Assembly (NCBI GenBank): GCA_044507775.1 | Contig: JBIQIY010000008.1 | Location: 124,001-188,000 of the forward strand | From: Chryseosolibacter sp044507775 | GTDB lineage: Bacteria > Bacteroidota > Bacteroidia > Cytophagales > Cyclobacteriaceae | Reading direction: 5' to 3' | DNA length: 64,000 bases | Shown: positions 28,560 to 36,228 of the stretch, one piece after another | Position numbering within the stretch: position 1 is the first letter of the stretch | Layout of the letters: each line of letters begins with the position of its first letter | The notes under the pieces: model-generated | Database searches by the model: none | The model's input: only the letters and a program-made list of their open reading frames with translations | What the model was told of the DNA's origin: nothing | Position numbers and translations under genes: made by a program

Positions 28560-28784
28560 TTATTTTTTGTTCGCTGATGCGGAAAACAATCTGATGACGG
28601 AATCCACAAATGGCACGCCCGCGAACACAATCCACGGCACCAGTGATACGGTGAGGAGGAATGTCCTTTGGTACAACGGTAGCACGGACAAAGGTTCACC
28701 GAGAAAATACAGGAACAGGGTGATGGAAGGGTAGATGACCGCCCAGATCTTCAGCGATGCGATTAGTTTCATTTTGGTTTTCAT
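28560..28784 (-). CDS. Small membrane protein, two transmembrane helices
   Basis: 74 residues with two hydrophobic helices (about 11-27 and 42-58) and a conserved-looking Pro/Leu-rich middle (LYFLGEPLSVLPLYQRT). The pattern resembles small uncharacterised membrane proteins common in Bacteroidota. It lies between the AraC gene and the flavoprotein on the same strand (34 bp before the flavoprotein start). Confidence 0.65.
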   Translation of the reverse strand: MKTKMKLIASLKIWAVIYPSITLFLYFLGEPLSVLPLYQRTFLLTVSLVPWIVFAGVPFVDSVIRLFSASANKK

Positions 28785-28877
28785 ATACTTTGCTCTTTTT
28801 GATTGTTAATTAAGCTGATGCAAAAGTACACGTGACCGAAACGGAGGAGATAGGACAAAAATCGAATGGTATGGGAC

Positions 28878-29732
28878 TTACCGAAAATTCTGACGAAACA
28901 TCTCCGGCGTGAAACCGGTGTGTTTCTTGAAAAACCGGATGAAATAGGAGACATCCTCAAAGCCTAAATGATAAGCAATCTGATTCACCTGGTTCGAGGT
29001 GGCCAGTAGATATCGCCTCGCTTCCAGGATGATATGGTCGTCGATCAGTTCAGCCGCCCTCTTCCTTAGCAGGGTTTTTGTAATCGAATTGAGCTGAAAG
29101 GGTGACAGATTGAGTTCCTCCGCATAGTGCGATACCTGCTTGTGTGCCGGGATATCTTTTTCGAGTAGCTCCAGGAAATCGTAGAGACGTTCCTGCGCGT
29201 AGTCATTGCGTTTGTCGCGACTGACGTCCCGATGCTGTCGCTGCCTGGCAAGCTCAACAAGAATGATAGAAAGATTGGCCCGGATGATTTCCAGGAACCC
29301 TTCGTTTTGATCTTTGTATTCTTCATGCATCGAGGCGAGGATACGCTGAAGTTTGTCGGATGTACTTGCCTTCAGTTGGCAAAAGTTGCCCGCGCCATTT
29401 CTTAGAATGGAGTCCTTGCCTTGGGAATGAATCAAGTCTTTTCCGAATTCCATCAGATAGCCCTGGCTGCGTTTCTTTAATTCGAGGCGGTGGACTTGTC
29501 CGGGGCGCAATACAAAGATTGCATCGTCTGTGACCGGGTGCGGGACAAAATCGATCTCGTGATTTCCGCTGCCCTTTTTTAAGGCCAGCATGAAATAGAA
29601 ATCGTGACGGTGGCGATCCTGGACCATGTCTTTGCCCCCAAGCACTTCCGCAATCGTTCTGATCTTAAACCCATCGACAACGGTAGGCCTGGTTTGCACG
29701 GGTTTGATCGACCTTACCGGGATGTTTTTCAT
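28878..29732 (-). CDS. AraC family transcriptional regulator
   Basis: 284 residues from ATG 29732 (MKNIPVRSIK); a further upstream start at 29768 would add 12 unlikely residues. An N-terminal cupin (about 30-120) contains RHRHDFYFMLALKKG and DAIFVLRPGQVHRLE. The C-terminal AraC HTH pair includes VNQIAYHLGFEDVSYFIRFF and ends KHTGFTPEMFR. It is divergent from the dehydrogenase at 29865 and upstream of the small membrane protein and flavoprotein, so it may control a redox-stress set on both strands. Confidence 0.93.
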   Translation of the reverse strand: MKNIPVRSIKPVQTRPTVVDGFKIRTIAEVLGGKDMVQDRHRHDFYFMLALKKGSGNHEIDFVPHPVTDDAIFVLRPGQVHRLELKKRSQGYLMEFGKDLIHSQGKDSILRNGAGNFCQLKASTSDKLQRILASMHEEYKDQNEGFLEIIRANLSIILVELARQRQHRDVSRDKRNDYAQERLYDFLELLEKDIPAHKQVSHYAEELNLSPFQLNSITKTLLRKRAAELIDDHIILEARRYLLATSNQVNQIAYHLGFEDVSYFIRFFKKHTGFTPEMFRQNFR

Positions 29733-29864
29733 AAAGGATAATATTCCGAAGATAACATTTAAATGCATTCTGGTACTCTGGAAGATTTCGATTAATTTAG
29801 ATACTGCTGGGTGCTTTGCGGTGGCCTATATGAGTTTGACCAGGGATTGTTTTACTAGACGAAT

Positions 29865-30824
29865 ATGAAAGCAGTAGTTTATGAACGGTACGGATCACCC
29901 GATGTCCTGGAATTGAAAGATATTGACAAGCCTGTGCCCAGGGAAAATGAAGTACTGATAAAGATACATGCAACTACGGTAACAGCGGGGGACTGGAGAA
30001 TGCGTAAGCCGGACCCGTTTCTTGCCCGACTCTTTAACGGCCTCTTCAAGCCCAGAAGAGTGAAGGTCCTGGGCTTTGAGCTCGCAGGTGTTGTCGAGGA
30101 AGTTGGCAGAAACGTTAAGTCATTCAAAGCCGGCGATCCGGTTTTTGCATCGTGCGGTCTAAGGTTTGGTGGCTATGCCTCCTACACCTGCCTTCCTGAA
30201 AGCGATCTGATTGCGATAAAACCTTCGAATATGACTTTTGAGCAGGCGGCCACGGTTCCGGTTGGCGGCTTGACTGCCCTGCGACTGTTGAAACAAAGTC
30301 AGATTAAGAACGGCGACCAGGTAATGATCTACGGGGCCTCCGGAAGCGTGGGTACTTTTGCAGTACAGATTGCGAAAGCGTACGGCGCAACGGTTACGGC
30401 GGTATGCAGCACGGCAAACGTAAAGCTGGTCCAGGAGCTCGGCGCCGAACAAGTCATTGACTACACAAAAGAAGATTATACGAAACAAGCCGCGCGCTTT
30501 GATATTGTTTTGGATGCCGTTGGGAAAGCGTCGCGGTCAGCGTGTAAGCGATTGCTGAGGCCGGACGGCAGATACGTGTCGGTGACGGGAACTCCAAAAG
30601 AGAATCCCGGTGACTTGATCGAATTGAAGGATCTCATTGAGGCCGGTAGGTTAACCACGGTTATCGACCGGACTTATACGCTCGAGCAAATCAGGGAGGC
30701 ACATGCGTACGTTGAATCGTTTCGAAAGAAGGGGAATGTAGTGGTAAAAGTAGCGTGCGCTAAAGCGGAACGTCCATCTTCTTGTGCAACTTCCGGTGTA
30801 TCTGCCGATCCAACAAATGCATGA
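29865..30824 (+). CDS. MDR family NAD(P)-dependent dehydrogenase / quinone oxidoreductase
   Basis: 319 residues. A GroES-like N-terminal domain (1-125; TAGDWRMRKPDP and VLGFELAGVVEEVG) is followed by a Rossmann fold with GASGSVG at 157-163. No structural-zinc cysteine cluster is seen, so it is closer to zinc-independent quinone reductases. The natural end of this family falls near VVKV (about residue 297). The last about 20 residues are read antisense to the end of the convergent MFS gene (65-bp overlap), suggesting a lost stop or a natural overlap. Confidence 0.88.
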   Translation: MKAVVYERYGSPDVLELKDIDKPVPRENEVLIKIHATTVTAGDWRMRKPDPFLARLFNGLFKPRRVKVLGFELAGVVEEVGRNVKSFKAGDPVFASCGLRFGGYASYTCLPESDLIAIKPSNMTFEQAATVPVGGLTALRLLKQSQIKNGDQVMIYGASGSVGTFAVQIAKAYGATVTAVCSTANVKLVQELGAEQVIDYTKEDYTKQAARFDIVLDAVGKASRSACKRLLRPDGRYVSVTGTPKENPGDLIELKDLIEAGRLTTVIDRTYTLEQIREAHAYVESFRKKGNVVVKVACAKAERPSSCATSGVSADPTNA

Positions 30825-32016
30825 GGAAAATTGCAACCACACCTGTTCCCGCCACAACGTATCCAACTGTATCGTAGTGTACCAATAGCCCGTTGGGTTG
30901 TTGGATGACAATCAGCCCCGCGATGGCGGACGCAATTCCACCAGAAATCTGCTGCACGGAAGAGTTCACACTCATAAAGGCTCCGCGATCTTGCTGTGAA
31001 GGGACAGCCGTAAGCAACGCCGAAGCGGAAATAATTCGCGATGAGATCGCCGCGAACATGATCACACTCAATGTGGTCACGAGCCAGAACGGAGAAATTC
31101 CCAGGTTCGAATAGTAGATGACGGTAATCATGCTGACGATGGACCCAGCCAGAAACACTTTGAACTTGCCGACACTGTCGCTGACTTTGCCGATGACGGG
31201 TCCGAAGAAGATGGAGCATCCGCCCGTGATCGTATACATCAAGGGCAGGTCGTCGATAGCGATACCTGCGTTGTTTGTGCTGAACGCAGTAGCGAAAGGC
31301 ATCATCATGAAGCCGCCGGTGGCGAGCAGCACGGTGGCAAGGAAACCTTGTAAATAGTCGCGTCTCGAGACAACGGTTGCGAGGTGTTGCAGCGGGTTTC
31401 GTTCTGACTTGATTTTCAGGTGCCCCGTGACAGGCTTGACATAAACGAGTATCACAATGCCGACGGCAATTGAAAAGCTGACGATCATCACGAACGGCGA
31501 ATGCCATCCATAGTGATTGGCCAGCCAGAGCCCGATGGGAAGGCCCAGCACCTGACTTGCGGCAAACGCCATTTGGACGAAGCCCATGACACGTCCGCGC
31601 ATTTCCAGTCGGAATAGGTCGGTGACAATGGCAAATGTTATGGACCCGATAACGCCGCCAAAGATACCGGTGATGATCCTCGCGACGAGCAACTCCTGGT
31701 AATCATGAGCGATCGCGCACATGCATGTCCCTGCCACGAAGCCGACGTAGAAAAACAAAAGAAGTTTCTTCCGGTCGAACCTGTCGGCGAATCCTGCGGC
31801 GAGTAGCCCCGAGGCGCCGGCGCTGAATGCATAGGCCGACACCACCCACCCGAATTGCTGCGGCTGAATATCGAGCTCTTTCAGCAGTATCGCGCCTAAT
31901 GGCGAAAGCACCATGAAGTCGAGAATAATGGTGAACTGCAAAATTGCCAGGATGGCGATAATGAATATCTGGTAACGACTGAATGTAGGTTTATCTGGGC
32001 TTGCGGATTGAGTCAT
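30760..32016 (-). CDS. MFS transporter
   Basis: 418 residues and about 12 transmembrane helices, with the motif-A-like loop AGFADRFDRKKLLL between helices 2 and 3. It begins with a short polar N-terminus, then FIIAILAILQFTIILDFMVL, typical of DHA-type drug or sugar efflux proteins. Proton-coupled export is inferred from the family; the substrate is unknown. Its 3' end overlaps the dehydrogenase gene by 65 bp in convergent orientation. Confidence 0.9.
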   Translation of the reverse strand: MTQSASPDKPTFSRYQIFIIAILAILQFTIILDFMVLSPLGAILLKELDIQPQQFGWVVSAYAFSAGASGLLAAGFADRFDRKKLLLFFYVGFVAGTCMCAIAHDYQELLVARIITGIFGGVIGSITFAIVTDLFRLEMRGRVMGFVQMAFAASQVLGLPIGLWLANHYGWHSPFVMIVSFSIAVGIVILVYVKPVTGHLKIKSERNPLQHLATVVSRRDYLQGFLATVLLATGGFMMMPFATAFSTNNAGIAIDDLPLMYTITGGCSIFFGPVIGKVSDSVGKFKVFLAGSIVSMITVIYYSNLGISPFWLVTTLSVIMFAAISSRIISASALLTAVPSQQDRGAFMSVNSSVQQISGGIASAIAGLIVIQQPNGLLVHYDTVGYVVAGTGVVAIFLMHLLDRQIHRKLHKKMDVPL

Positions 32017-32149
32017 GTTTGTTCAATGTAGTCGATGTGTGGTCATTCCTTAATGGCCCTGACGATCTTGCTAACGGTTCGCATCCTGGCTCTTGAGAAT
32101 TCAAATAAATGAACGATCATCCATTAATCTATGCTTTTATCTATTCTTT

Positions 32150-32345
32150 AATTTTCTATGAGCCGCCGTCGCCAGGCCCTCCCACACCCCGTCATCCCAC
32201 CTATGCGTACGCTTCGGCGGGCAGGCCTGAGCGGGCGCCGCAACGCCTAGCGAGGGCAAGTGTATAAGCGCTGAGGCCAATGAAGCTTTAGCGTAGGCGG
32301 GAAGGAGCTCCAACCAGAAACCGCCTCTGAAACAAAACATCATCG
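32150..32345. repeat. GC-rich structured intergenic segment
   Basis: The region 32017-32457 has no supportable gene. Its middle is unusually GC-rich and self-complementary in pieces: CCCACCTATGCGTACGCTT near 32196-32214 can partly pair with AAGCTTTAGCGTAGGCGGG near 32283-32301, enclosing further GGCCTGAGCGGGCGCC-like palindromic bits. It looks like a dispersed intergenic repeat; no second copy was found in the window. Confidence 0.35.
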
Positions 32346-32457
32346 CATTCAACCCTGATTTTTTCGGGTAATCGAATTTATTGGAAGAATTCTCCAGCTG
32401 CTTGACACCACCTGTTCTGCGATGACGTTAGATTCGGGATATTGAAAACAAAACCCG

Positions 32458-32967
32458 ATGATTATGGCAGTAACAACAGAAGCACAAGTGAAGAAGGATC
32501 TTGCCAATGAGAAGATCAGCATTACGCGTCACTACGATTTCGCCCCGCAACGTGTGTGGGATGCCTGGACGAACTCAGAAATTTTGGACCGCTGGTGGGC
32601 GCCAGAGCCGTGGAAGGCAGAGACCCGGGAATTTGATTTCAAAGTCGGCGGCACGTGGCACTACGCCATGGTGGGCCCCAATGAAGAGCGACACTGGGCA
32701 CGTCTCGACTACAACAGAATCGACAGTCCGAAAAGCTTTGATGCCACGGACGCTTTTTCCGACGAAAATGGCGAGCCGTCTAGTGAGATGCCTTCGACCA
32801 ACTGGCACGTCGAATTTAATCCTGCCGGAAATGGCACAGACCTCCGTGTCGATGTAGTTGGGTCACAACCAGGCACTATCAATAAAATGCTCGAGATGGG
32901 CTTTGAGGAAGGGTTCAAGGCGGGTCTCGATAATCTCGAGGAGCACCTTGAGCGCAATAAGCGTTGA
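32458..32967 (+). CDS. SRPBCC (AHSA1-like) family protein
   Basis: 169 residues with the START/Bet v1-like fold of AHSA1 relatives: ITRHYDFAPQRVWDAWTNSE, WWAPEPWKAETREFDFKVGG and a C-terminal helix GFEEGFKAGLDNLEEHLE. These proteins bind hydrophobic ligands or act as small chaperone-like factors; the function here is unknown. ATG 32458 is followed after two codons by another ATG (32464). A strong terminator follows. Confidence 0.9.
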   Translation: MIMAVTTEAQVKKDLANEKISITRHYDFAPQRVWDAWTNSEILDRWWAPEPWKAETREFDFKVGGTWHYAMVGPNEERHWARLDYNRIDSPKSFDATDAFSDENGEPSSEMPSTNWHVEFNPAGNGTDLRVDVVGSQPGTINKMLEMGFEEGFKAGLDNLEEHLERNKR

Positions 32968-32987
32968 ATCAGAACCTGAGATGAATT

Positions 32988-33022
32988 GCGTGGGAAGGTG
33001 ACGTTGCCTTCCTGCGCTTTTT
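32988..33022 (+). terminator. Rho-independent terminator after the SRPBCC gene
   Basis: An 11-bp stem (32988-32998 with 33007-33017, two wobble pairs) with an 8-nt loop, followed by TTTTT at 33018-33022. It is 21 bp after the stop codon. Confidence 0.8.
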
Positions 33023-33081
33023 CATGCCAAAGAGAAATTTAGAAAGGGAAATTTTGGCGAGTGGACTTGAGCCCGGCGCCC

Positions 33082-33636
33082 TCACTCCCTTCTGCCATAC
33101 CGCAAAAGAACTATCCCACACTCAAACTGCTGAGACGCCTTAAGCGTGAGAAATAAGTTTTCTTTCAGCCTTCCGAAAATCTGCTCTCCATTGCCCGCAG
33201 CAAAAGGGTAAATCAGGAAGTAAAATTCATCCACGAGATCGTACTCAATTAGGGACGACACGAACGAAACACCGCCGTAAACCATGATGTTCTTTCCGGG
33301 CTGTGACTTGATCCTCATGACCTCGGATTTCAGGTCGCCACCTAAAACCCTGGCGTTTTCCCACTTGCTGCTTTTTATCGTATTCGAGAAAGCGATCTTA
33401 GGGATTTCGGTGAGGCGCTTGCCCAATGTGTTGAATTCATCCGCGGGGTTCGCTGCAACCTCTGCCCAATAGGGAATAAATCCTTCGGTCGTGCTGCGAC
33501 CAAGCAAGATGTCGTCAACATCTTCAAGATTTTCGATACAGAAGTCGGTGACCCCCTGGTCCCAAACTGAATCTCCTTGTTTGGACTTTACGAACCCGTC
33601 AACAGAGGCGGTCATTTGTAGTTTGATCTTTCTCAT
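33082..33636 (-). CDS. Dihydrofolate-reductase-family (RibD C-terminal-like) protein
   Basis: 184 residues of the RibD_C/DHFR-like fold: KLQMTASVDGFVKSKQGD at the start, DDILLGRSTTEGF, and KNIMVYGGVSFVSSLIEYDL with the GG that binds NADPH. Many stand-alone members in Bacteroidota have no proven reaction, so true dihydrofolate reductase activity should not be assumed. It is divergent from the PhnA-like gene. Confidence 0.85.
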   Translation of the reverse strand: MRKIKLQMTASVDGFVKSKQGDSVWDQGVTDFCIENLEDVDDILLGRSTTEGFIPYWAEVAANPADEFNTLGKRLTEIPKIAFSNTIKSSKWENARVLGGDLKSEVMRIKSQPGKNIMVYGGVSFVSSLIEYDLVDEFYFLIYPFAAGNGEQIFGRLKENLFLTLKASQQFECGIVLLRYGRRE

Positions 33637-33837
33637 AAAATTTCATGTTTGCGATTTAATTATGATCTGCCATTTGTTCCAACTGATGATACAAAGATCA
33701 GGAATGGCATCGAGATCAAAGGCTGCTGAACGCGACATTAAACGGGGCTGGTTGCGACAATCGTATAGGATGCGGGAAACGTCCCTTCCATTAGCCTTCG
33801 CCGTCAACGCCGCACCTGATTCCTCGCGTGGAATGTT

Positions 33838-33845
33838 TATCTTTG
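33838..33845 (+). promoter_or_regulatory. Putative -7 element TATCTTTG before the PhnA-like gene
   Basis: A perfect match to the Bacteroidota -7 consensus TAnnTTTG, followed by C, 12 bp before ATG 33858. No good TTTG -33 element is visible at the right distance, so this rests on the -7 match alone. Confidence 0.45.
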
Positions 33846-33857
33846 CAAAAAAAAATC

Positions 33858-34214
33858 ATGTCTGAATCTGTTCAATGTCCCAAATGTCAGTCCCCATACG
33901 GATATCCTACCGGTACCTCGATGATGTGCCCCGAGTGCGGCCACGAATGGAACCCGGACGAAAATATCGAAGCGGAGAACGCTGCGGAAGCCGCTGATTC
34001 AGTTGTCGTGAAAGATGCTAATGGAAATATGTTGCAGGATGGTGACACGGTTGTCCTCATCAAAGATCTGCCGGTGAAGGGTGCGCCCAAACCGATCAAG
34101 GCGGGCACCAAAGTCAAAAATATCAAACTCACCGGCGGAGACCACAACATCGATTGCCGGATAGAAGGCTTCGGAGCCATGGCGCTTAAGTCCATCTATG
34201 TACGCAAGGGATAG
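33858..34214 (+). CDS. PhnA/YjdM-like zinc-ribbon protein
   Basis: 118 residues from ATG 33858 (MSESVQCPKC). An N-terminal zinc ribbon has CPKC and CPEC pairs, then an acidic linker and the PhnA C-terminal beta barrel (VVVKDANGNMLQDGDTVVLI, VKNIKLTGGDHNIDCRIEG, MALKSIYVRKG). Despite the historic name, the family has no proven role in phosphonate breakdown. The Arr gene starts 19 bp later, so the two are probably cotranscribed. Confidence 0.92.
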   Translation: MSESVQCPKCQSPYGYPTGTSMMCPECGHEWNPDENIEAENAAEAADSVVVKDANGNMLQDGDTVVLIKDLPVKGAPKPIKAGTKVKNIKLTGGDHNIDCRIEGFGAMALKSIYVRKG

Positions 34215-34233
34215 CAGATTTACAAACGAGAGA

Positions 34234-34977
34234 ATGGAATTCACCCCCACCAATCCGACCGTCAAACTGTGCCTTCAGGGCATGGCCATGGAAGAAAAAG
34301 GACAGACTGATGAAGGCCACAAGCTGCTTCACCAAGCCATGGATGAAGCGACGAATGACTTTGAAAAATTCATTGCGGCGCATTGCCTGGCTCGCCCCCA
34401 AAAAAATATATCGGACCGATTACAATGGCTTGAAACATCCTTGCAGTACGCGCTGAAAATAAATGACGACACTGTCAGAAGTGCATTTACTTCATTGCAT
34501 TCTGACATTGCGAGATGCTATGAAGACCTCGGACAGCCGGACAAGGCAAAGGAACATCGCGATCTGGCCACTGCGTCCAAGGACATGCCGCTTCCGCAAG
34601 GCCCCTTCTTTCATGGGACGAAAGCTGATCTGAAGGTCGGCGATCTTCTAACCGCAGGGGGTAACTCTAACTACAAGGATGACCTGCGGATGAATCACAT
34701 ATATTTCACCGCGATGGTGAGCGGCGCGGGACTAGCCGCTACTTTGGCTAAGGGCGATGGTCGTGAACGTGTGTATGTAGTCGAGCCAACCGGAAGTTTC
34801 GAAAATGACCCAAATGTTACCGACAAGAAATTTCCAGGCAATCTCACGCGCTCATTTCGCTCCGAAGCACCGTTGCGAATAGTAGGCGAAGTAACAGATT
34901 GGATGCGACAAACACCTGAGGAACTTCAGAAATGGCGCGAAAAGCTCGCCACTAACAAAGGCGACATCATTAATTGA
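34234..34977 (+). CDS. arr: Rifampin ADP-ribosyltransferase (Arr) with TPR-like N-terminal extension
   Basis: 247 residues from ATG 34234; an upstream in-frame ATG (34198) overlaps the PhnA-like gene and is less likely. Residues about 5-110 are helical and TPR-like (LCLQGMAMEEKGQTDEGHKL, DIARCYEDLGQPDKAKEH). The C-terminal about 125 residues match Arr: QGPFFHGTKADLKVGDLL with H127, NHIYFTAM, VYVVEPTGSFENDPN, VTDKKFPGNLTRSFRSEAPL and RIVGEVTDW. Arr transfers ADP-ribose from NAD+ to the ansa-chain hydroxyl of rifamycins and inactivates them. Classical Arr is only the C-terminal part; the TPR-like extension is the unusual element. Confidence 0.9.
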   Translation: MEFTPTNPTVKLCLQGMAMEEKGQTDEGHKLLHQAMDEATNDFEKFIAAHCLARPQKNISDRLQWLETSLQYALKINDDTVRSAFTSLHSDIARCYEDLGQPDKAKEHRDLATASKDMPLPQGPFFHGTKADLKVGDLLTAGGNSNYKDDLRMNHIYFTAMVSGAGLAATLAKGDGRERVYVVEPTGSFENDPNVTDKKFPGNLTRSFRSEAPLRIVGEVTDWMRQTPEELQKWREKLATNKGDIIN

Positions 34978-35006
34978 TTTCAAGAAGACTGCTTCAACCC
35001 CATTAG

Positions 35007-35058
35007 GTTGCCACAAATACACGAATCTCTTTGCGTGTTCTCGTGCATTCGTGGCAAC
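35007..35058. repeat. Inverted pair of CACGAAT repeat units, downstream flank of the GxxExxY gene
   Basis: GTTGCCAC at 35007-35014 pairs with GTGGCAAC at 35051-35058. The inner arms are degenerate copies of CACGAAT(A/G)CACGA. It is the same unit as the array at 35510-36520, here as a single hairpin between the Arr stop and the GxxExxY stop. Confidence 0.7.
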
Positions 35059-35083
35059 TAGGTTTCTACATCGGATATCGCAT

Positions 35084-35461
35084 TTATAGCAAAAGCCTTC
35101 TATATTCCAGGCCCTGTCTGCCGAAGTTGACTAGTAGCCCAAGCTTGTTGTCGGATACCTTAAGATAGTTGATCATCTGCGCTACATGCGCATCGGTCAA
35201 GGCAGTTACACCTTTTACCTCAAGAATTATTTTGTCCAGCACCACAAAGTCTGCATAGAACTTGTGCGCCAACAAAACGTTCCTGAACCGGACGTCGTAT
35301 TTCTTCTCTCTTTCATAAAGAATACCATCCTGTTCAAAAGCTACCTCGAGTGCATCCTTGTAAACAACCTCCATAAAGCCATGCCCTAGCGCATTATGGA
35401 CTTCGAAACATTTGCCAATGATGAGGTAAGCCTCTTCTTTGTAGATAATTTTTGTATTCAT
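35084..35461 (-). CDS. GxxExxY family protein (PDDEXK_3-like predicted nuclease)
   Basis: 125 residues, full length for the family. The family-naming motif is G28-F-M-E31-V-V-Y34 within NALGHGFMEVVYKDAL. The restriction-nuclease-like core continues with D71 (FYADFVV) and E81-V-K83 (ILEVKG), so the E...D...ExK set of a PD-(D/E)XK fold is intact. The C-terminus LGLLVNFG is typical. No biochemical function is established for the family. The gene is flanked on both sides by CACGAAT/ATTCGTG repeats, with the long array directly at its 5' side, so a repeat-associated role is worth testing. Confidence 0.9.
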   Translation of the reverse strand: MNTKIIYKEEAYLIIGKCFEVHNALGHGFMEVVYKDALEVAFEQDGILYEREKKYDVRFRNVLLAHKFYADFVVLDKIILEVKGVTALTDAHVAQMINYLKVSDNKLGLLVNFGRQGLEYRRLLL

Positions 35462-35509
35462 AATAAGGGTCTTTTGTTACCATGAATCTAAATTATTAAA
35501 TGGAGTTTA

Positions 35510-35840
35510 GCCACGAAAAATTGAGATTTGCCACGAATACACGAATAGGCACGAATAAATTAAGATTTGCCACGAATACACGAATAGCCACGAATAAATT
35601 AGGATTTGCCACGAATAAATTAGGATTTGCCACGAATACACGAATGGCCACGAATAAATTAAGATTTGCCACGAATGCACGAATAGCCACGAATAAATTA
35701 AGATTTGCCACGAATGCACGAATGGCCACGAATAAATTAAGATTTGCCACGAATACACGAATAGCCACGAATAAATTAAGATTTGCCACGAATACACGAA
35801 TGGCCACGAATAAATAAGTTTTTCCACGAATGCACGAATT
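35510..35840. repeat. 39-bp-period tandem array, CACGAAT orientation
   Basis: Alternating 21-bp A units (GCCACGAATAAATTAAGATTT) and 18-bp B units (GCCACGAAT[A/G]CACGAAT[A/G]) give a 39-bp period, about eight copies, with one extra A unit at 35608-35628. The last base of successive B units from 35646 alternates G, A, G, A, G, implying a 78-bp higher-order duplication. Because 39 is divisible by three and the units lack stops, frames of about 100 codons stay open on both strands; these are not genes. Confidence 0.92.
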
Positions 35841-35868
35841 ATCATTAGCGAAACTAATCTTATTCGTG
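35833..35868. repeat. Hairpin at which the repeat array flips orientation
   Basis: CACGAAT (35833-35839) faces ATTCGTG (35862-35868), and ATTAG (35844-35848) pairs with CTAAT (35854-35858) around CGAAA. Left of this point all units read CACGAAT; right of it they read ATTCGTG. Confidence 0.7.
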
Positions 35869-36018
35869 GCACAGCACTGGTACTACGTTCGAGTAAACTA
35901 CGCTAGGCAACCGAACAGAAATTGCACCGTGGCTTGATTTATCGCAGTCATCTGATTCTCTCATTTGTAGCGTTCCTTGTATTCGTGCTAATTCGTGTAT
36001 TCGTGGGATGAATAGCCT

Positions 36019-36073
36019 TGGCGTTAGATTCGACTAGTTGCGGCCCTGTTTACCATTGGCATTAGCTTGGTAC
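36019..36073 (+). repeat. 55-bp direct repeat abutting the gap, left copy
   Basis: Identical at all 55 positions to 36174-36228. It ends exactly at the first N, so it is the end of the left contig. Confidence 0.95.
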
Positions 36074-36173
36074 NNNNNNNNNNNNNNNNNNNNNNNNNNN
36101 NNNNNNNNNNNNNNNNNNNNNNNNNNNNNNNNNNNNNNNNNNNNNNNNNNNNNNNNNNNNNNNNNNNNNNNNN
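36074..36173. other. Assembly gap of 100 Ns
   Basis: Exactly 100 undetermined bases, a conventional scaffold-gap length rather than a measured size. The two flanking contig ends share the same 55 bp, so the real gap may be zero or may hide additional 111-bp repeat units. Confidence 0.98.
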
Positions 36174-36228
36174 TGGCGTTAGATTCGACTAGTTGCGGCC
36201 CTGTTTACCATTGGCATTAGCTTGGTAC
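36174..36228 (+). repeat. 55-bp direct repeat abutting the gap, right copy
   Basis: Begins at the first base after the gap and equals 36019-36073 exactly; it is the start of the right contig. Confidence 0.95.

Noticed and set aside
28526..28699. N-terminal extension of the thioredoxin-reductase-like protein
   Set aside because: The FAD-binding fold begins at MTTTNYDVIII, and the extension overlaps the small membrane protein gene in another frame.
32137..32352. 71-codon minus-strand frame in the intergenic region after the MFS gene
   Set aside because: It is a translation of the GC-rich repeat-like block and shows no protein character.
35496..35872. Open frames of about 100-120 codons on both strands through the tandem array (AxANLNLFVAI-type and SWQILIYSW-type peptides)
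   Set aside because: They arise because the 39-bp period is a multiple of three without stops; the peptides merely repeat the DNA unit and no start or leader supports translation.
36038..36220. Short frame spanning the N gap
   Set aside because: Its middle is undetermined sequence and both ends are repeat DNA.
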